From NCBI GenBank assembly GCA_038106445.1, contig JAYODU010000008.1:12734-76733 (forward strand): 64,000 nt of DNA. Reading direction: 5' to 3'. This document shows positions 25,574 to 34,547 of this stretch, piece by piece. Under the pieces are notes generated by a model. The model made no database searches, was not told the DNA's origin, and saw only the letters and a program-made list of their open reading frames with translations. The translations under genes were made by a program, and so were the position numbers. How positions within the stretch are numbered: the stretch's first letter is position 1; each line of letters starts with the position of its first letter. Source of the stretch: Pseudemcibacter sp038106445. GTDB lineage: Bacteria > Pseudomonadota > Alphaproteobacteria > Sphingomonadales > Emcibacteraceae.

Positions 25574-25601
25574 TTGACAGATGTGGCGTTAACGCTATAT
25601 T
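25574..25601 (+). promoter_or_regulatory. Strong sigma-70 promoter of rplU-rpmA
   Basis: Perfect TTGACA (25574-25579), 16-base spacer, TATATT (25596-25601). Transcription would start near 25608, leaving a leader of about 120 bases. Confidence 0.7.
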
Positions 25602-25618
25602 TCGCCCACTTTTAGACG

Positions 25619-25694
25619 TGAGAAAAGATTCTCATATTTAAAGATGACATTCGTCATACACCGGTCAGTAAATATGAACCAGGTTCATTACCGG
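25619..25694 (+). promoter_or_regulatory. Three-hairpin leader of rplU, candidate L21 autoregulation site
   Basis: Three consecutive inverted repeats fill the leader: TGAGAA/TTCTCA (25619-25634), ATGAC/GTCAT (25644-25657) and a nested one with CCGGT (25661-25665) pairing ACCGG (25690-25694) around ATGAACC/GGTTCAT (25674-25688). Ribosomal protein operons are often controlled by the protein binding such leaders. I could not match it to a known L21 leader class. Confidence 0.45.
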
Positions 25695-25726
25695 CTATGA
25701 CCAGAAGATAAAATAGGAAAAACATT

Positions 25727-26242
25727 ATGTTTGCAGTCATCAAAACCGGCGCCAAGCAATATAAAGTTGCTGTAGGCGATGTAATAAAAGTTGAAAAACT
25801 TGATGGTGAAGCGGGTACAACTGTTGCCTTGGATCATGTACTCATGGTCGGTGACGACAAAGGTGTAAAAGTAGGAACACCTACTATTTCAGGTACTATT
25901 GTAAGTGCTGAAATTCTTGAACAGGCACGAACCTCCAAAATTATCGTGTTCAAGAAAAAAAGACGCCAAAACTATCGTCGTAAAGCGGGCCATAGGCAGG
26001 AACAAACAGTTCTGCGCATTACAGATATCGGAAAAGGCGTTGCAAAAAAAGCGGCGGCGCCTGTTAAAGCTGAAGCAAAGGTAGAAGAAAAGAAAGCTGC
26101 GCCTAAGAAAACTGCCGCAAAAAAACCGGCAGCGAAAAAAGAGGCCCCAAAAGCAGAAGCAAAAAAGGCTGAGCCTAAAAAAGCCCCTGCTAAAAAACCT
26201 GCAGCGAAAAAGAAAACCGCAACAAAAACTAAGGAGAAATAA
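25727..26242 (+). CDS. rplU: 50S ribosomal protein L21 with long basic C-terminal tail
   Basis: The L21 domain occupies residues 1-102 (MFAVIKTGAKQYKVAVGDVI through YRRKAGHRQEQTVLRITDI), with the RNA-contacting KKKRRQNYRRKAGHRQ stretch. A further 65-70 residues of Ala, Lys, Pro and Glu repeats follow (AAPKKTAAKKPAAKKEAPK and similar), making 171 residues against about 103 in E. coli. Lys/Ala tails on L21 occur in other alphaproteobacteria. It is two bases from rpmA, forming the usual rplU-rpmA pair. Confidence 0.96.
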   Translation: MFAVIKTGAKQYKVAVGDVIKVEKLDGEAGTTVALDHVLMVGDDKGVKVGTPTISGTIVSAEILEQARTSKIIVFKKKRRQNYRRKAGHRQEQTVLRITDIGKGVAKKAAAPVKAEAKVEEKKAAPKKTAAKKPAAKKEAPKAEAKKAEPKKAPAKKPAAKKKTATKTKEK

Positions 26243-26244
26243 CA

Positions 26245-26502
26245 ATGGCACATAAGAAAGCTGGTGGTAGTTCCCGTAACGGTCGCGATTCAGCCGGTCG
26301 CCGCCTTGGTGTTAAAAAGTTCGGTGGTGAAGAGGTGGTTCCGGGAAACATCATTGTTCGTCAACGGGGCACCAAATTTTACCCGGGTAGCAATGTTGGC
26401 ATGGGTAAAGATCATACTCTTTTCGCTCTTACGGAAGGCAAGATCAAATTTTACAAAGGCAAATTAAAACGTAATTTCGTTTCTGTTGAAACAGACGCCT
26501 AG
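26245..26502 (+). CDS. rpmA: 50S ribosomal protein L27
   Basis: 85 residues beginning MAHKKAGGSSRNGRDSAGRR, the flexible N-terminus that reaches the peptidyl-transferase centre, then GNIIVRQRGTKFYPGSNVGM and the conserved GKDHTLFAL. There is no Firmicutes-type cleaved extension. AAGGAGA lies before the ATG, at the very end of rplU, so the two are co-translated. A strong terminator follows. Confidence 0.97.
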   Translation: MAHKKAGGSSRNGRDSAGRRLGVKKFGGEEVVPGNIIVRQRGTKFYPGSNVGMGKDHTLFALTEGKIKFYKGKLKRNFVSVETDA

Positions 26503-26529
26503 AATAAAATTTAACGCTATAGAGATTTT

Positions 26530-26562
26530 AAAAGGAGAATGATCGATCACTCTCCTTTTTTT
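26530..26562 (+). terminator. Rho-independent terminator of rplU-rpmA
   Basis: AAAAGGAGA (26530-26538) pairs with TCTCCTTTT (26551-26559) and runs into further T residues to 26562; the 12-base loop contains GATCGATC. This ends the ribosomal pair before obgE. Confidence 0.85.
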
Positions 26563-26625
26563 ACGCTTAAATGAAATTATATAGGGTATAGTTGTTAAAT
26601 TACAGGTTAACCGCTTGAGAATATT

Positions 26626-27699
26626 ATGAAGTTTCTAGATCAATGCAAAATATATATAAAGTCAGGTGCCGGAGGGGTTGGCTGCCTGAGCTTTCGTCGT
26701 GAAAAAAGCGTTGAATTTGGCGGTCCTGATGGTGGAAACGGCGGACGAGGCGGCCATATTATTATCGAAGCCGTCGGCGGTTTAAACACACTTATTGATT
26801 ATCGTTACCAGCAGCATTTTAAAGCCACGCGGGGCATGCATGGCATGGGACGAAACAGAACAGGCGCAAAAGGTAATGACATCATTCTAAAGGTTCCCGT
26901 CGGTACACAGATTTTTGATGAAAATAATGATGTTATGTTCGCTGACCTTACGGAGGAAGGACAATCAGTTCTTATGCTCGAAGGAGGTAAAGGCGGGCGC
27001 GGAAATGCCAGTTTTAAGACATCCGTAAATCAGGCCCCGCGTCAAACCACCGATGGCGGGCCAGCTGAGGAAATGTGGATATGGATGCAGCTTAAATTAA
27101 TGGCTGATTGTGGTCTTGTTGGACTGCCAAATGCAGGCAAATCAACCTTTCTGGCGGCAGCAAGCAGGGCAACCCCCAAGATAGGCGACTACCCTTTTAC
27201 AACATTAAAACCACAGCTTGGCGTGGTTTATGTTGATAGTAGGGAATTTGTCATTGCTGATATACCGGGGCTAATTGAGGGGGCCCATGACGGACAAGGG
27301 CTTGGGGATCGCTTTCTTGGACATGTGGAAAGATGTGCAACGATCTTACATGTCATTGATGCTACGGGTGACGATGTTGTCAATGCTTATAAAACCATAC
27401 GTCATGAGCTTAACGAATATGGCGCGGACCTGGCCGATAAAAAAGAAATTATCGCCATTAATAAAATTGACGCTCTTGATGATGAACTTGTCGCCATGCT
27501 GACTACTGAATTAAAAAGTGTAACACATTCACCAATTTTCCCTATTTCTGGTGTAACGGGTGCTGGCGTTACGAAGCTTTTAAGAGCAGTGCTTAAAAAT
27601 GTTGAACTTATTCGAGAAAACGAAAAAAAGGAACAGGAAGAACAGGATAATGAGGATGACGACCTAGGTCTTCATCAGGCTCCCTGGTCGCCGATTTAG
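26626..27699 (+). CDS. obgE: GTPase ObgE/CgtA
   Basis: Essential GTPase of late 50S assembly and stress control. The glycine-rich Obg fold covers residues 1-158 (FGGPDGGNGGRGGHI, GMHGMGRNRTGAKGND, LEGGKGGRGNASFKTS). The G domain follows: G1 GLPNAGKST (about residue 165), G2 YPFTTLKPQLGVV, G3 DIPGLIEGA, G4 NKID and a G5-like PISG. The C-terminus is a short acidic stretch (EEQEEQDNEDDD). 357 residues. It is the first gene of a long co-oriented block; one base separates its TAG from the proB ATG. Confidence 0.96.
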   Translation: MKFLDQCKIYIKSGAGGVGCLSFRREKSVEFGGPDGGNGGRGGHIIIEAVGGLNTLIDYRYQQHFKATRGMHGMGRNRTGAKGNDIILKVPVGTQIFDENNDVMFADLTEEGQSVLMLEGGKGGRGNASFKTSVNQAPRQTTDGGPAEEMWIWMQLKLMADCGLVGLPNAGKSTFLAAASRATPKIGDYPFTTLKPQLGVVYVDSREFVIADIPGLIEGAHDGQGLGDRFLGHVERCATILHVIDATGDDVVNAYKTIRHELNEYGADLADKKEIIAINKIDALDDELVAMLTTELKSVTHSPIFPISGVTGAGVTKLLRAVLKNVELIRENEKKEQEEQDNEDDDLGLHQAPWSPI

Positions 27700-27700
27700 G

Positions 27701-28831
27701 ATGAGAGATTTTAAAGACAGTAAACTTTTTGATACCGTTAACAGGGTGGTTATTAAAATCGGCTCTGCATTACTGGTGGATGAAAAAAGCGGGCAAATCC
27801 GCTCCGACTGGCTATCCAGTATAGCACAGGATGTCGCAAAAATAAAAAATATGGGCAAGGACGTTATTCTCGTTTCTTCCGGTTCAATTGCTTTGGGCCG
27901 TAAAATACTTGGTCTTAAAATGAGCAAAAAACTGGTTGAAAATCAAGCCGCAGCGGCGATTGGTCAAATTGAGCTTGCCGCAACCTATAGAGAGAAACTA
28001 AGTCGTTATGATCTGCCAGTAGCACAAATTCTTCTTACATTTAACAATACAGAGGACCGCGGTCAGTATCTGAATGCACGGGGCACCATCAACAGATTGT
28101 TGGAATTGGGAGTTATCCCGGTCATCAATGAAAATGATACAGTGGCAACAGACGAAGTAAGGTTTGGAGACAACGACCGGCTTGCCGCCCGTGTAGCGTC
28201 AATGTGTGAAGCCGACTTGCTCTTTTTGCTATCAGATATTGACGGTCTTTATAGTGCTGATCCCAAATCGAATAGTGAAGCAACCTTTATTGATCGCGTA
28301 AAGCACATAACACCTGAAATTGAAGCCATGGCCGGGGAACCTGTCTCAACAGGTTTTGGTAGCGGCGGCATGATAACCAAAATTGCGGCCGCCAGCATAG
28401 CGACAACAAGCGGATGTAACATGGTCATTTTAAATGGGAACATTGATAATCCGATAGAAAATTATGCGGTTACCGGCAAGGGAACCTGGTTTGAAGCATC
28501 AACTTCTCGCCTTGCATCTAAAAAGAAATGGATTGCCGGCACATTATCACCCTTGGGAACACTGGTTATTGACCAGGGGGCCGTACGTGCACTTGAAAGC
28601 GGCAAAAGCCTTCTGCCCGCAGGCGTGATAAAAGTGACAGGCGAATTTCGCCGTGGCGATACTGTCAAAGTTACAGACAAAAACAATAAAGAAATTGCCC
28701 GGGGGTTGATAGCATACACATCAAAAGAGGCAAAACAGATTATTGGTGTAAAAAGTAGCGAAATAGAAAAAATTTTAGGCTATGGTGGTCGCGAGGAAAT
28801 AATCCACCGCAGCGATATGGTGATGAGTTGA
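27701..28831 (+). CDS. proB: Glutamate 5-kinase
   Basis: Phosphorylates glutamate in proline synthesis. The amino-acid kinase domain (residues about 10-265) shows VVIKIGSALLVDE, VSSGSIALGRK, VINENDTVATDEVRFGDND and GSGGMITKIAAASIA. A C-terminal PUA domain (from about residue 283) ends GYGGREEIIHRSDMVM. 376 residues, the two-domain form. Feedback inhibition by proline is a property of the family. Its stop TGA overlaps the first possible proA start. Confidence 0.95.
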   Translation: MRDFKDSKLFDTVNRVVIKIGSALLVDEKSGQIRSDWLSSIAQDVAKIKNMGKDVILVSSGSIALGRKILGLKMSKKLVENQAAAAIGQIELAATYREKLSRYDLPVAQILLTFNNTEDRGQYLNARGTINRLLELGVIPVINENDTVATDEVRFGDNDRLAARVASMCEADLLFLLSDIDGLYSADPKSNSEATFIDRVKHITPEIEAMAGEPVSTGFGSGGMITKIAAASIATTSGCNMVILNGNIDNPIENYAVTGKGTWFEASTSRLASKKKWIAGTLSPLGTLVIDQGAVRALESGKSLLPAGVIKVTGEFRRGDTVKVTDKNNKEIARGLIAYTSKEAKQIIGVKSSEIEKILGYGGREEIIHRSDMVMS

Positions 28832-28836
28832 GCAGT

Positions 28837-30117
28837 ATGGAAAATGTTATGAACAGTGAAGTTGATATTAAAGTATTGATGCAGCAGATAGGTAAACAGG
28901 CTAAGGCTGCCGCAACCAAACTGGCTTTGGCCGCGACAACACAAAAGAATGATGCCCTTAACAAATCTGCTGCAGAAATAAGAAAACGGAAAAAAGATAT
29001 TATTGCTGCAAATAACAAGGATATGGCCATCGCAGAAGGTCGTGGCCTTACCGGGGCTATGCTTGACCGTCTGAAACTTGATGAAACGCGCATTGAAGCA
29101 ATCGCCAAAAGCATTGAAGATATTGCAAAACTGGATGATCCGGTTGGCGATATAATAGACACCAAGGTACGCCCGAACGGGCTTCAAATTTCGCGTGTAC
29201 GTGTGCCACTTGGCGTTGTTGGCATTATTTTCGAATCAAGACCAAATGTTATTGCAGATGCCGGCACGCTTTGCCTTAAATCCGGTAATGCTGCGATCCT
29301 CAGATGCGGAAGTGAAAGTCCCCATTCCAGCCGTGCTATTCACAGCTGTCTTGTCACAGGACTTAAGAAAGCCGGGTTGCCTGAGGCCTCAATACAGCTC
29401 ATCCCAACACAGGACCGCGCTGCGGTCGGTGAATTGCTTGGTTTGTCTGAGTATGTGGACATTATTGTGCCCCGTGGCGGTAAATCATTAATTGAACGGG
29501 TACAAAATGACAGTCGGGTTCCGGTCATGGCCCATCTTGACGGTATATGTCATATCTATATCGATGAAGGTGCCGATCTTGAAAAAGCGACAAATATCAC
29601 CCAAAATGCAAAACTGCGCCGAACAGGTATTTGCGGTGCGGCTGAAACCCTGCTTATTGACAAGAAGATTGCTGCTGACTTTGCACCTGTGATTCTATCC
29701 CGGTTACAGGAAGAAGGCTGCGAAATAAGGGCCGATAAAATAATAAAGAATATATTCCCTGCGGCCCTAGAAGCGTCAGAAGAAGATTGGACAACAGAAT
29801 ATCTGGATGCCATAATCTCTGTCAGGGCGGTTGATGGTGTACAGGGTGCCATTGACCATATAGCGAATTTCGGATCTAACCACACTGAGAGCATCATTAC
29901 AGAATCCGCTGAACATGCTGAAAAATTTCTTAATGAAGTGGATAGTGCGATTGTGATGCATAATGCCTCTACACAATTTGCCGACGGTGGTGAATTTGGT
30001 ATGGGCGCGGAAATTGGTATATCAACAGGTAAAATGCATGCACGGGGCCCTGTCGGATTGGCAGAACTTACAAGCTATAAATATCAGGTAAGAGGTAATG
30101 GACAGGTCAGACCATAA
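28837..30117 (+). CDS. proA: Glutamate-5-semialdehyde dehydrogenase (gamma-glutamyl phosphate reductase)
   Basis: NADPH-dependent second step of proline synthesis, acting on the product of ProB. The aldehyde-dehydrogenase-fold protein shows RVPLGVVGIIFESRPNV, LKSGNAAILRCGSE, IVPRGGKSLI and the catalytic Cys in LRRTGICGAAETLL (about residue 265), with FGMGAEIGISTGKMHARGP near the C-terminus. Possible starts are TTG 28828 (overlapping proB), ATG 28837 and ATG 28849; I chose 28837. The end overlaps nadD by 20 bases. Confidence 0.95.
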   Translation: MENVMNSEVDIKVLMQQIGKQAKAAATKLALAATTQKNDALNKSAAEIRKRKKDIIAANNKDMAIAEGRGLTGAMLDRLKLDETRIEAIAKSIEDIAKLDDPVGDIIDTKVRPNGLQISRVRVPLGVVGIIFESRPNVIADAGTLCLKSGNAAILRCGSESPHSSRAIHSCLVTGLKKAGLPEASIQLIPTQDRAAVGELLGLSEYVDIIVPRGGKSLIERVQNDSRVPVMAHLDGICHIYIDEGADLEKATNITQNAKLRRTGICGAAETLLIDKKIAADFAPVILSRLQEEGCEIRADKIIKNIFPAALEASEEDWTTEYLDAIISVRAVDGVQGAIDHIANFGSNHTESIITESAEHAEKFLNEVDSAIVMHNASTQFADGGEFGMGAEIGISTGKMHARGPVGLAELTSYKYQVRGNGQVRP

Positions 30118-30682
30118 TACAAGGGTGGGGCTGCTTGGGGGCTCTTTTAATCCGGCACATGAAGGACATGTGGAAATAAGCGAAGTGGCTCTGGAGTTTC
30201 TTGCACTTGACTATGTCTGGTGGCTGGTATCCCCTGGAAACCCGTTAAAGGACAAAAGCACATTAGCCCCCTATGAAGAACGCGTTAAAACGGCACGTGC
30301 GCTTAAAAAGGACGACCGGATCATTATTTCAGAGCTTGAACGTAATTTCGAAACGCATTACACAATTGATACATTGAAAAAAATAAAGGAAACAATGCCG
30401 CTTTACCATTATGTTTGGCTTATGGGTGCGGACAATTTAATTGAATTTGACAAATGGAAAGACTGGCGGCTCATTGCTGAAACAGTTCCGTTTGCGATTT
30501 TCAGTCGTCCAAGTTATTCTAAAGCCAGTTTAGACAGTTTAGCTGCCAAAGCACTTAAGGATTACCGGATTGGTACAAATAAGGCGAAGGCATTACACAG
30601 AATGAAGCCGCCGGCGTGGGTATTTTGCGACTTGACAGAAAATCCCGCGTCATCGACTGAAATTCGTAGTAAAACAATGTAA
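30098..30682 (+). CDS. nadD: Nicotinate-nucleotide adenylyltransferase
   Basis: Makes deamido-NAD from nicotinate mononucleotide and ATP. The nucleotidyltransferase (T/HxGH-type) motif is in GLLGGSFNPAHEGHVEIS (about residues 11-28), WLMGADNLIEFDKW is the substrate loop, and SSTEIRS at the C-terminus is the ISSTxxR motif. 194 residues. The ATG lies inside proA, so translation is coupled. Adjacency to rsfS is typical of the family across bacteria. Confidence 0.94.
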   Translation: MDRSDHNTRVGLLGGSFNPAHEGHVEISEVALEFLALDYVWWLVSPGNPLKDKSTLAPYEERVKTARALKKDDRIIISELERNFETHYTIDTLKKIKETMPLYHYVWLMGADNLIEFDKWKDWRLIAETVPFAIFSRPSYSKASLDSLAAKALKDYRIGTNKAKALHRMKPPAWVFCDLTENPASSTEIRSKTM

Positions 30683-30705
30683 AACAAGAGGTTACATATT
30701 AAAAA

Positions 30706-31125
30706 GTGCAGGACACATCAGAGTTAACGGACGAATTAGGTCCGAATTTGTCGCTCGGAGCGGCAGACCTTCAGGAATTGATTATAAATTCGCTTGAAGA
30801 TGATAAAGCAGAAGAAATTACAACAATTGATCTGACCGGAAAAACAAGTATCGCCGATTCGATGATAATTGCGTCGGGTAGGTCAGCGCGCCATGTCGGT
30901 GCCGTTGCCGATAAGCTTTACCGCAAGCTTAAACATGTCACTGCGGGCGGCTGCAAAGTGGAAGGGATGGAAAAAGCGGACTGGGTATTGCTTGATGCAG
31001 GTTCAGTCATTGTGCATATATTCCGCCCAGAGGTTAGGACTTTTTACAATCTCGAAAAAATGTGGGCGGCCGACTTTACACCGAACAAAGTTCACAATGC
31101 CGACGATGTCGCCAAAGTAGAATGA
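30706..31125 (+). CDS. rsfS: Ribosomal silencing factor RsfS
   Basis: Binds L14 and blocks subunit joining in starvation. The RsfS/Iojap domain begins LQELIINSLEDDKAEEITTI and continues with DSMIIASGRSARHVGAVAD, GMEKADWVLLDAGSVIVHIF and FYNLEKMWAAD. 139 residues from GTG 30706; AAGAGG upstream is rather far (about 15 bases), so a downstream start such as TTG 30748 is possible. The TGA overlaps the rlmH ATG by four bases. Confidence 0.92.
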   Translation: MQDTSELTDELGPNLSLGAADLQELIINSLEDDKAEEITTIDLTGKTSIADSMIIASGRSARHVGAVADKLYRKLKHVTAGGCKVEGMEKADWVLLDAGSVIVHIFRPEVRTFYNLEKMWAADFTPNKVHNADDVAKVE

Positions 31126-31580
31126 ATATAGAAATCATTGCTGTTGGCCGTTTGAAGAAAGGCCCGGAACTGGATCTTATTGAAACCTATCTAAAGCGCT
31201 GTCCTTGGCCCGTTAATATTATTGAGGTCGAAGAAAAAAGACCCATTAAAGGGGCCGATCGAATGTCCCGCGAGGCAGATTTGATATTGGCAGCAATCCC
31301 GACGGGTGCACATGTGATTGCTCTTGATGAACGGGGAACAGAAATGCGAAGTAAGACCTTTGCAAAGAAAATAAGTAATTTGCAGGATCAGGGGTTATCT
31401 GTTCTCGTTTTTCTGATTGGCGGCGCAGATGGGTATGATCCAAAAATAAAAGAAAGGGCAAATATGCTTATCTCTTTCGGCCATATGACCTGGCCTCATA
31501 TGATGGTACGCGCGATGCTTTGTGAACAGCTATACCGTGCTTCTGCCATATTGCAGGGTCACCCGTATCATAAAGACTAA
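31122..31580 (+). CDS. rlmH: 23S rRNA (pseudouridine1915-N3)-methyltransferase RlmH
   Basis: SPOUT-class methyltransferase acting on pseudouridine 1915 in helix 69. The start ATG 31122 (MNIEIIAVGRLKKGPE) overlaps the rsfS stop; the frame extends upstream but that part is shadow. The knot region is visible: HVIALDERGTEMRSKTFAKK, VFLIGGADGYDP and the C-terminal HMTWPHMMVRAMLCEQLYRA with QGHPYHKD. 152 residues, normal. Confidence 0.95.
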   Translation: MNIEIIAVGRLKKGPELDLIETYLKRCPWPVNIIEVEEKRPIKGADRMSREADLILAAIPTGAHVIALDERGTEMRSKTFAKKISNLQDQGLSVLVFLIGGADGYDPKIKERANMLISFGHMTWPHMMVRAMLCEQLYRASAILQGHPYHKD

Positions 31581-31651
31581 AAACATTCATACTGCATTAA
31601 CAAAAAATCTTTATATTTTTCTTTAAAATTAATTGGTTGTATAGTGAGTAC

Positions 31652-33208
31652 ATGACTGAAATGACAATACAAAATACAAAACCTGTGGTTCTATGCATTC
31701 TTGATGGATGGGGATCACGTGATGAAAATGACAATAATGCAATTAAACTGGCGGATACGCCGATTTATGACGAAATGATTGCTAATTGCCCGAAATCCAC
31801 ATTACAAACATCCGGATTGTCCGTCGGACTTCCTGATGGACAAATGGGAAACTCAGAAGTTGGGCACATGAATATTGGTGGCGGCCGTGTTGTTTTTCAG
31901 GATTTGCCGAAAATTGATCAGGCAATAGCAAATGATCAGATTAAGGATATTGATTGTCTTAAAGCCGCAATTAATACCCTGACGCAAAATAGCAGAACAG
32001 CTCACATTTTGGGACTTCTTTCCCCCGGCGGGGTTCATAGTCATCAGGACCACATGGTTGCACTTGCGCGGGAATTTGAAAAACATGGGATACCCGTCGC
32101 GATACATGCTTTTACCGATGGTCGCGATGTGGCGCCAAAAAGCGCCGATATATTTATTAAAAAAGTTGAACAGGATATTGCTGATTTGAAGGATGTATCC
32201 ATCGCCACGGTAAGTGGCCGTTATTATGCTATGGATCGCGATAATCGATGGGACCGTGTTGAAAAAGCCCATAATGCCATCGCGATAGCAAAGGGAAACC
32301 ATGCTGACAACGCACTTGCAGCAATCAAAAATGCATATGAATCTGATTTGACAGATGAATTTATTAACCCAACAGTTATAGGCAATTATAACGGACTAAA
32401 AGAAGGTGATGTTATCATTATGGCCAATTTCCGTGCAGATCGCGCCCGAGAAATTATGGCAACCTTCGTTGACCCTGATTTTGATGGTTTTAAAAAACAG
32501 AGAGACATAAGACTTGGTGACGCACTTGGCATGACCAAATACTCAGATGCCCTTGAAAAACTTATGCCTTGTCTTTTTCCTTCTTCTCCGCTGCAGGATA
32601 CTCTGGGTGAAATTGTTTCAAGAAATGGACTTAAACAGTTACGTATTGCTGAAACTGAAAAGTTCGCCCATGTAACATTTTTCTTTAATGGTGGGGCGGA
32701 AGAAATGTATGAAGGGGAAGAACGTATACTTATACCTTCACCTGATGTCCCAACATACGATCTAAAACCTGAAATGTCCGCTTTGGAAGTTACCAATAAA
32801 CTGGTTGATGCGATTACATCAGAAGAATTTGATCTGATTGTGGTGAATTATGCCAATCCGGATATGGTCGGCCATACAGGTGTTCTTGAAGCCGCTATTA
32901 AAGCCGTTGAAATAATTGATACATGTCTTGGTTGTTTAAAGGAAGCTATAGAAAAGGTTGGCGGATCTATGCTGGTAACCGCTGACCACGGAAATATTGA
33001 ACTTATGAAAGATCCGGAAACAGGTGGGCCGCATACAGCACACACAACCAATCTGGTGCCGTTTATACTTGTTGGTGGTGAACGCGTCACGAAAGGCAAG
33101 ATTGTACTAAAACCCGGTGCTCTTAGTGACGTCGCCCCTACTGTGCTGGCACTTATGCATTTGCCACAACCGGCGACAATGACAGGAAATAATCTGATCA
33201 ACGTATAA
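31652..33208 (+). CDS. gpmI: 2,3-bisphosphoglycerate-independent phosphoglycerate mutase
   Basis: Mn-dependent interconversion of 3- and 2-phosphoglycerate. The alkaline-phosphatase fold opens VVLCILDGWGSRDENDNNA; the nucleophile Ser is in QMGNSEVGHMNIGGGR (about residue 69). HAFTDGRDVAPKS, VSGRYYAMDRDNRWDR, FRADRARE and VTADHGNIELMKDPETGGP complete the metal and substrate sites. About 518 residues. ATG 31652 is preferred over an upstream TTG at 31637; ATG 31661 is also possible. Confidence 0.95.
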   Translation: MTEMTIQNTKPVVLCILDGWGSRDENDNNAIKLADTPIYDEMIANCPKSTLQTSGLSVGLPDGQMGNSEVGHMNIGGGRVVFQDLPKIDQAIANDQIKDIDCLKAAINTLTQNSRTAHILGLLSPGGVHSHQDHMVALAREFEKHGIPVAIHAFTDGRDVAPKSADIFIKKVEQDIADLKDVSIATVSGRYYAMDRDNRWDRVEKAHNAIAIAKGNHADNALAAIKNAYESDLTDEFINPTVIGNYNGLKEGDVIIMANFRADRAREIMATFVDPDFDGFKKQRDIRLGDALGMTKYSDALEKLMPCLFPSSPLQDTLGEIVSRNGLKQLRIAETEKFAHVTFFFNGGAEEMYEGEERILIPSPDVPTYDLKPEMSALEVTNKLVDAITSEEFDLIVVNYANPDMVGHTGVLEAAIKAVEIIDTCLGCLKEAIEKVGGSMLVTADHGNIELMKDPETGGPHTAHTTNLVPFILVGGERVTKGKIVLKPGALSDVAPTVLALMHLPQPATMTGNNLINV

Positions 33209-33240
33209 TATTTGATTTTAAGAGGTTAAAAATTAGAAAA

Positions 33241-34530
33241 TTGAACACATATTTCCGCAAAATTCATGATCTGGCACGTTTAATATTATTCGTCGCCATA
33301 GGCGGAACATTGTTGTTCACTTCAATTCAGCCTTCAAATGCACAAATTAGAGAAGATAACGCACAAAATAGTGAACGTTTGGACCTTTTAAGGCGTCAAA
33401 TAGAGCAATCATCTGAAAAAGCAAAACAACTTGAGGAACAAGCAGCAGCTGTCCGTAAAGAGATCTCTGAAATTCAGCAAAAGCTCATAAATTCTGCTGC
33501 TGAAATACAATCTATTGAAGATGAAATACTCGAAAGAGAAGCAACCCTGAAAGAATTGCGGGCAAATGAGATCGAGCTGGAAGAAAGACTCGCAGATAAA
33601 AAATTCGAAATGGCATCGACACTGGGTGCAATGCAGCGCTTAAGTATCCAAAAAACAAGTGCCGTCACATTCAAACCAGGCGAGGCTGTAGATACCCTCA
33701 GAACTGCATCTTTGCTCAAAGTTATTCTTCCCGAATTACAAAACCGGGCTAGCATTTTACAGGAAGATCTTTCAGAACTGAATAATGTACGTGAAGATAT
33801 TATTCTGAATAGTGAAGAACTAAGAGCAGAACTAACCCGCTTGGTGATAGCGAACGAAGATATAGATACTTTAATGAAGCAAAGGGTCGAACAGCAAAAA
33901 AAACTGGAATATTCAACGGAACAGGAAAGAGCAAAGATCCGCAGTTTTGCTGAAAATGCTGAGGATTTACAGGATCTTATAGAAAAAATTGAACGTGAAA
34001 TCGCCCTAAGGGATGAAGCGGCAAGAAGGGCAGTTGAAACCCTTCGTGATCGTCCGCAGAATTCAACAACGAATGCCATTACTGCATCCACGCCTATGCC
34101 AGACGGTGCCATAAGTTTTGCCAGCGCCAAGGGAAATTTACCCTTGCCGGCACGTGGCAGCATTAACCAGACCTTTAATCAGATGTTATCAACAGGGCAG
34201 CGTTCGAGAGGGATTATAGTAGATACCAGACCGGATGCCACCGTAATCGCGCCACATGATGGCCGTATCGTATTTGCCGGACCGTTCAGATCTTACGGCC
34301 AGCTCTTGATCATTGCCCACGGAGATGGTTATCATACGCTCCTTGCAGGTATGGAAAATATTAACGGAATTGTAGGACAATGGGTTTTAAAAGGTGAACC
34401 CGTGGGACAGATGTCCGGAAATACAAACGAGTCTAATTCTCGCCAGAAATTATACGTAGAATTAAGACAGGAAGGAAAGCCGATTAACCCGCTACCATGG
34501 ATCGTAGCGATAGATCGAACAGGTAAGTAA
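33241..34530 (+). CDS. envC: Murein hydrolase activator EnvC
   Basis: Periplasmic coiled-coil protein that activates amidases under FtsEX control. A signal peptide ends near SIQPSNAQ (about residue 35). Long coiled coils follow (residues 40-265, Glu/Gln/Leu-rich). A degenerate LytM/M23 domain occupies the C-terminus: LPLPARGSINQTF, VIAPHDGRIVFAGPFRSYGQ, LIIAHGDGYHTLLAGM and LYVELRQEGKPINPLPW; catalytic zinc ligands are partly missing, as expected for an activator. No ATG is available: TTG 33241 is the first ordinary start, but ATT 33232 sits at ideal distance from AGAGG (33221-33225). Confidence 0.9.
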   Translation: MNTYFRKIHDLARLILFVAIGGTLLFTSIQPSNAQIREDNAQNSERLDLLRRQIEQSSEKAKQLEEQAAAVRKEISEIQQKLINSAAEIQSIEDEILEREATLKELRANEIELEERLADKKFEMASTLGAMQRLSIQKTSAVTFKPGEAVDTLRTASLLKVILPELQNRASILQEDLSELNNVREDIILNSEELRAELTRLVIANEDIDTLMKQRVEQQKKLEYSTEQERAKIRSFAENAEDLQDLIEKIEREIALRDEAARRAVETLRDRPQNSTTNAITASTPMPDGAISFASAKGNLPLPARGSINQTFNQMLSTGQRSRGIIVDTRPDATVIAPHDGRIVFAGPFRSYGQLLIIAHGDGYHTLLAGMENINGIVGQWVLKGEPVGQMSGNTNESNSRQKLYVELRQEGKPINPLPWIVAIDRTGK

Positions 34531-34547
34531 TAGAAAGGTAATTAGGA

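Noticed and set aside
25889..26253. Long reading frames rich in Phe, Cys and Ala on the strand opposite rplU
   Set aside because: They are the antisense shadow of the repetitive Lys/Ala codons of the L21 tail.
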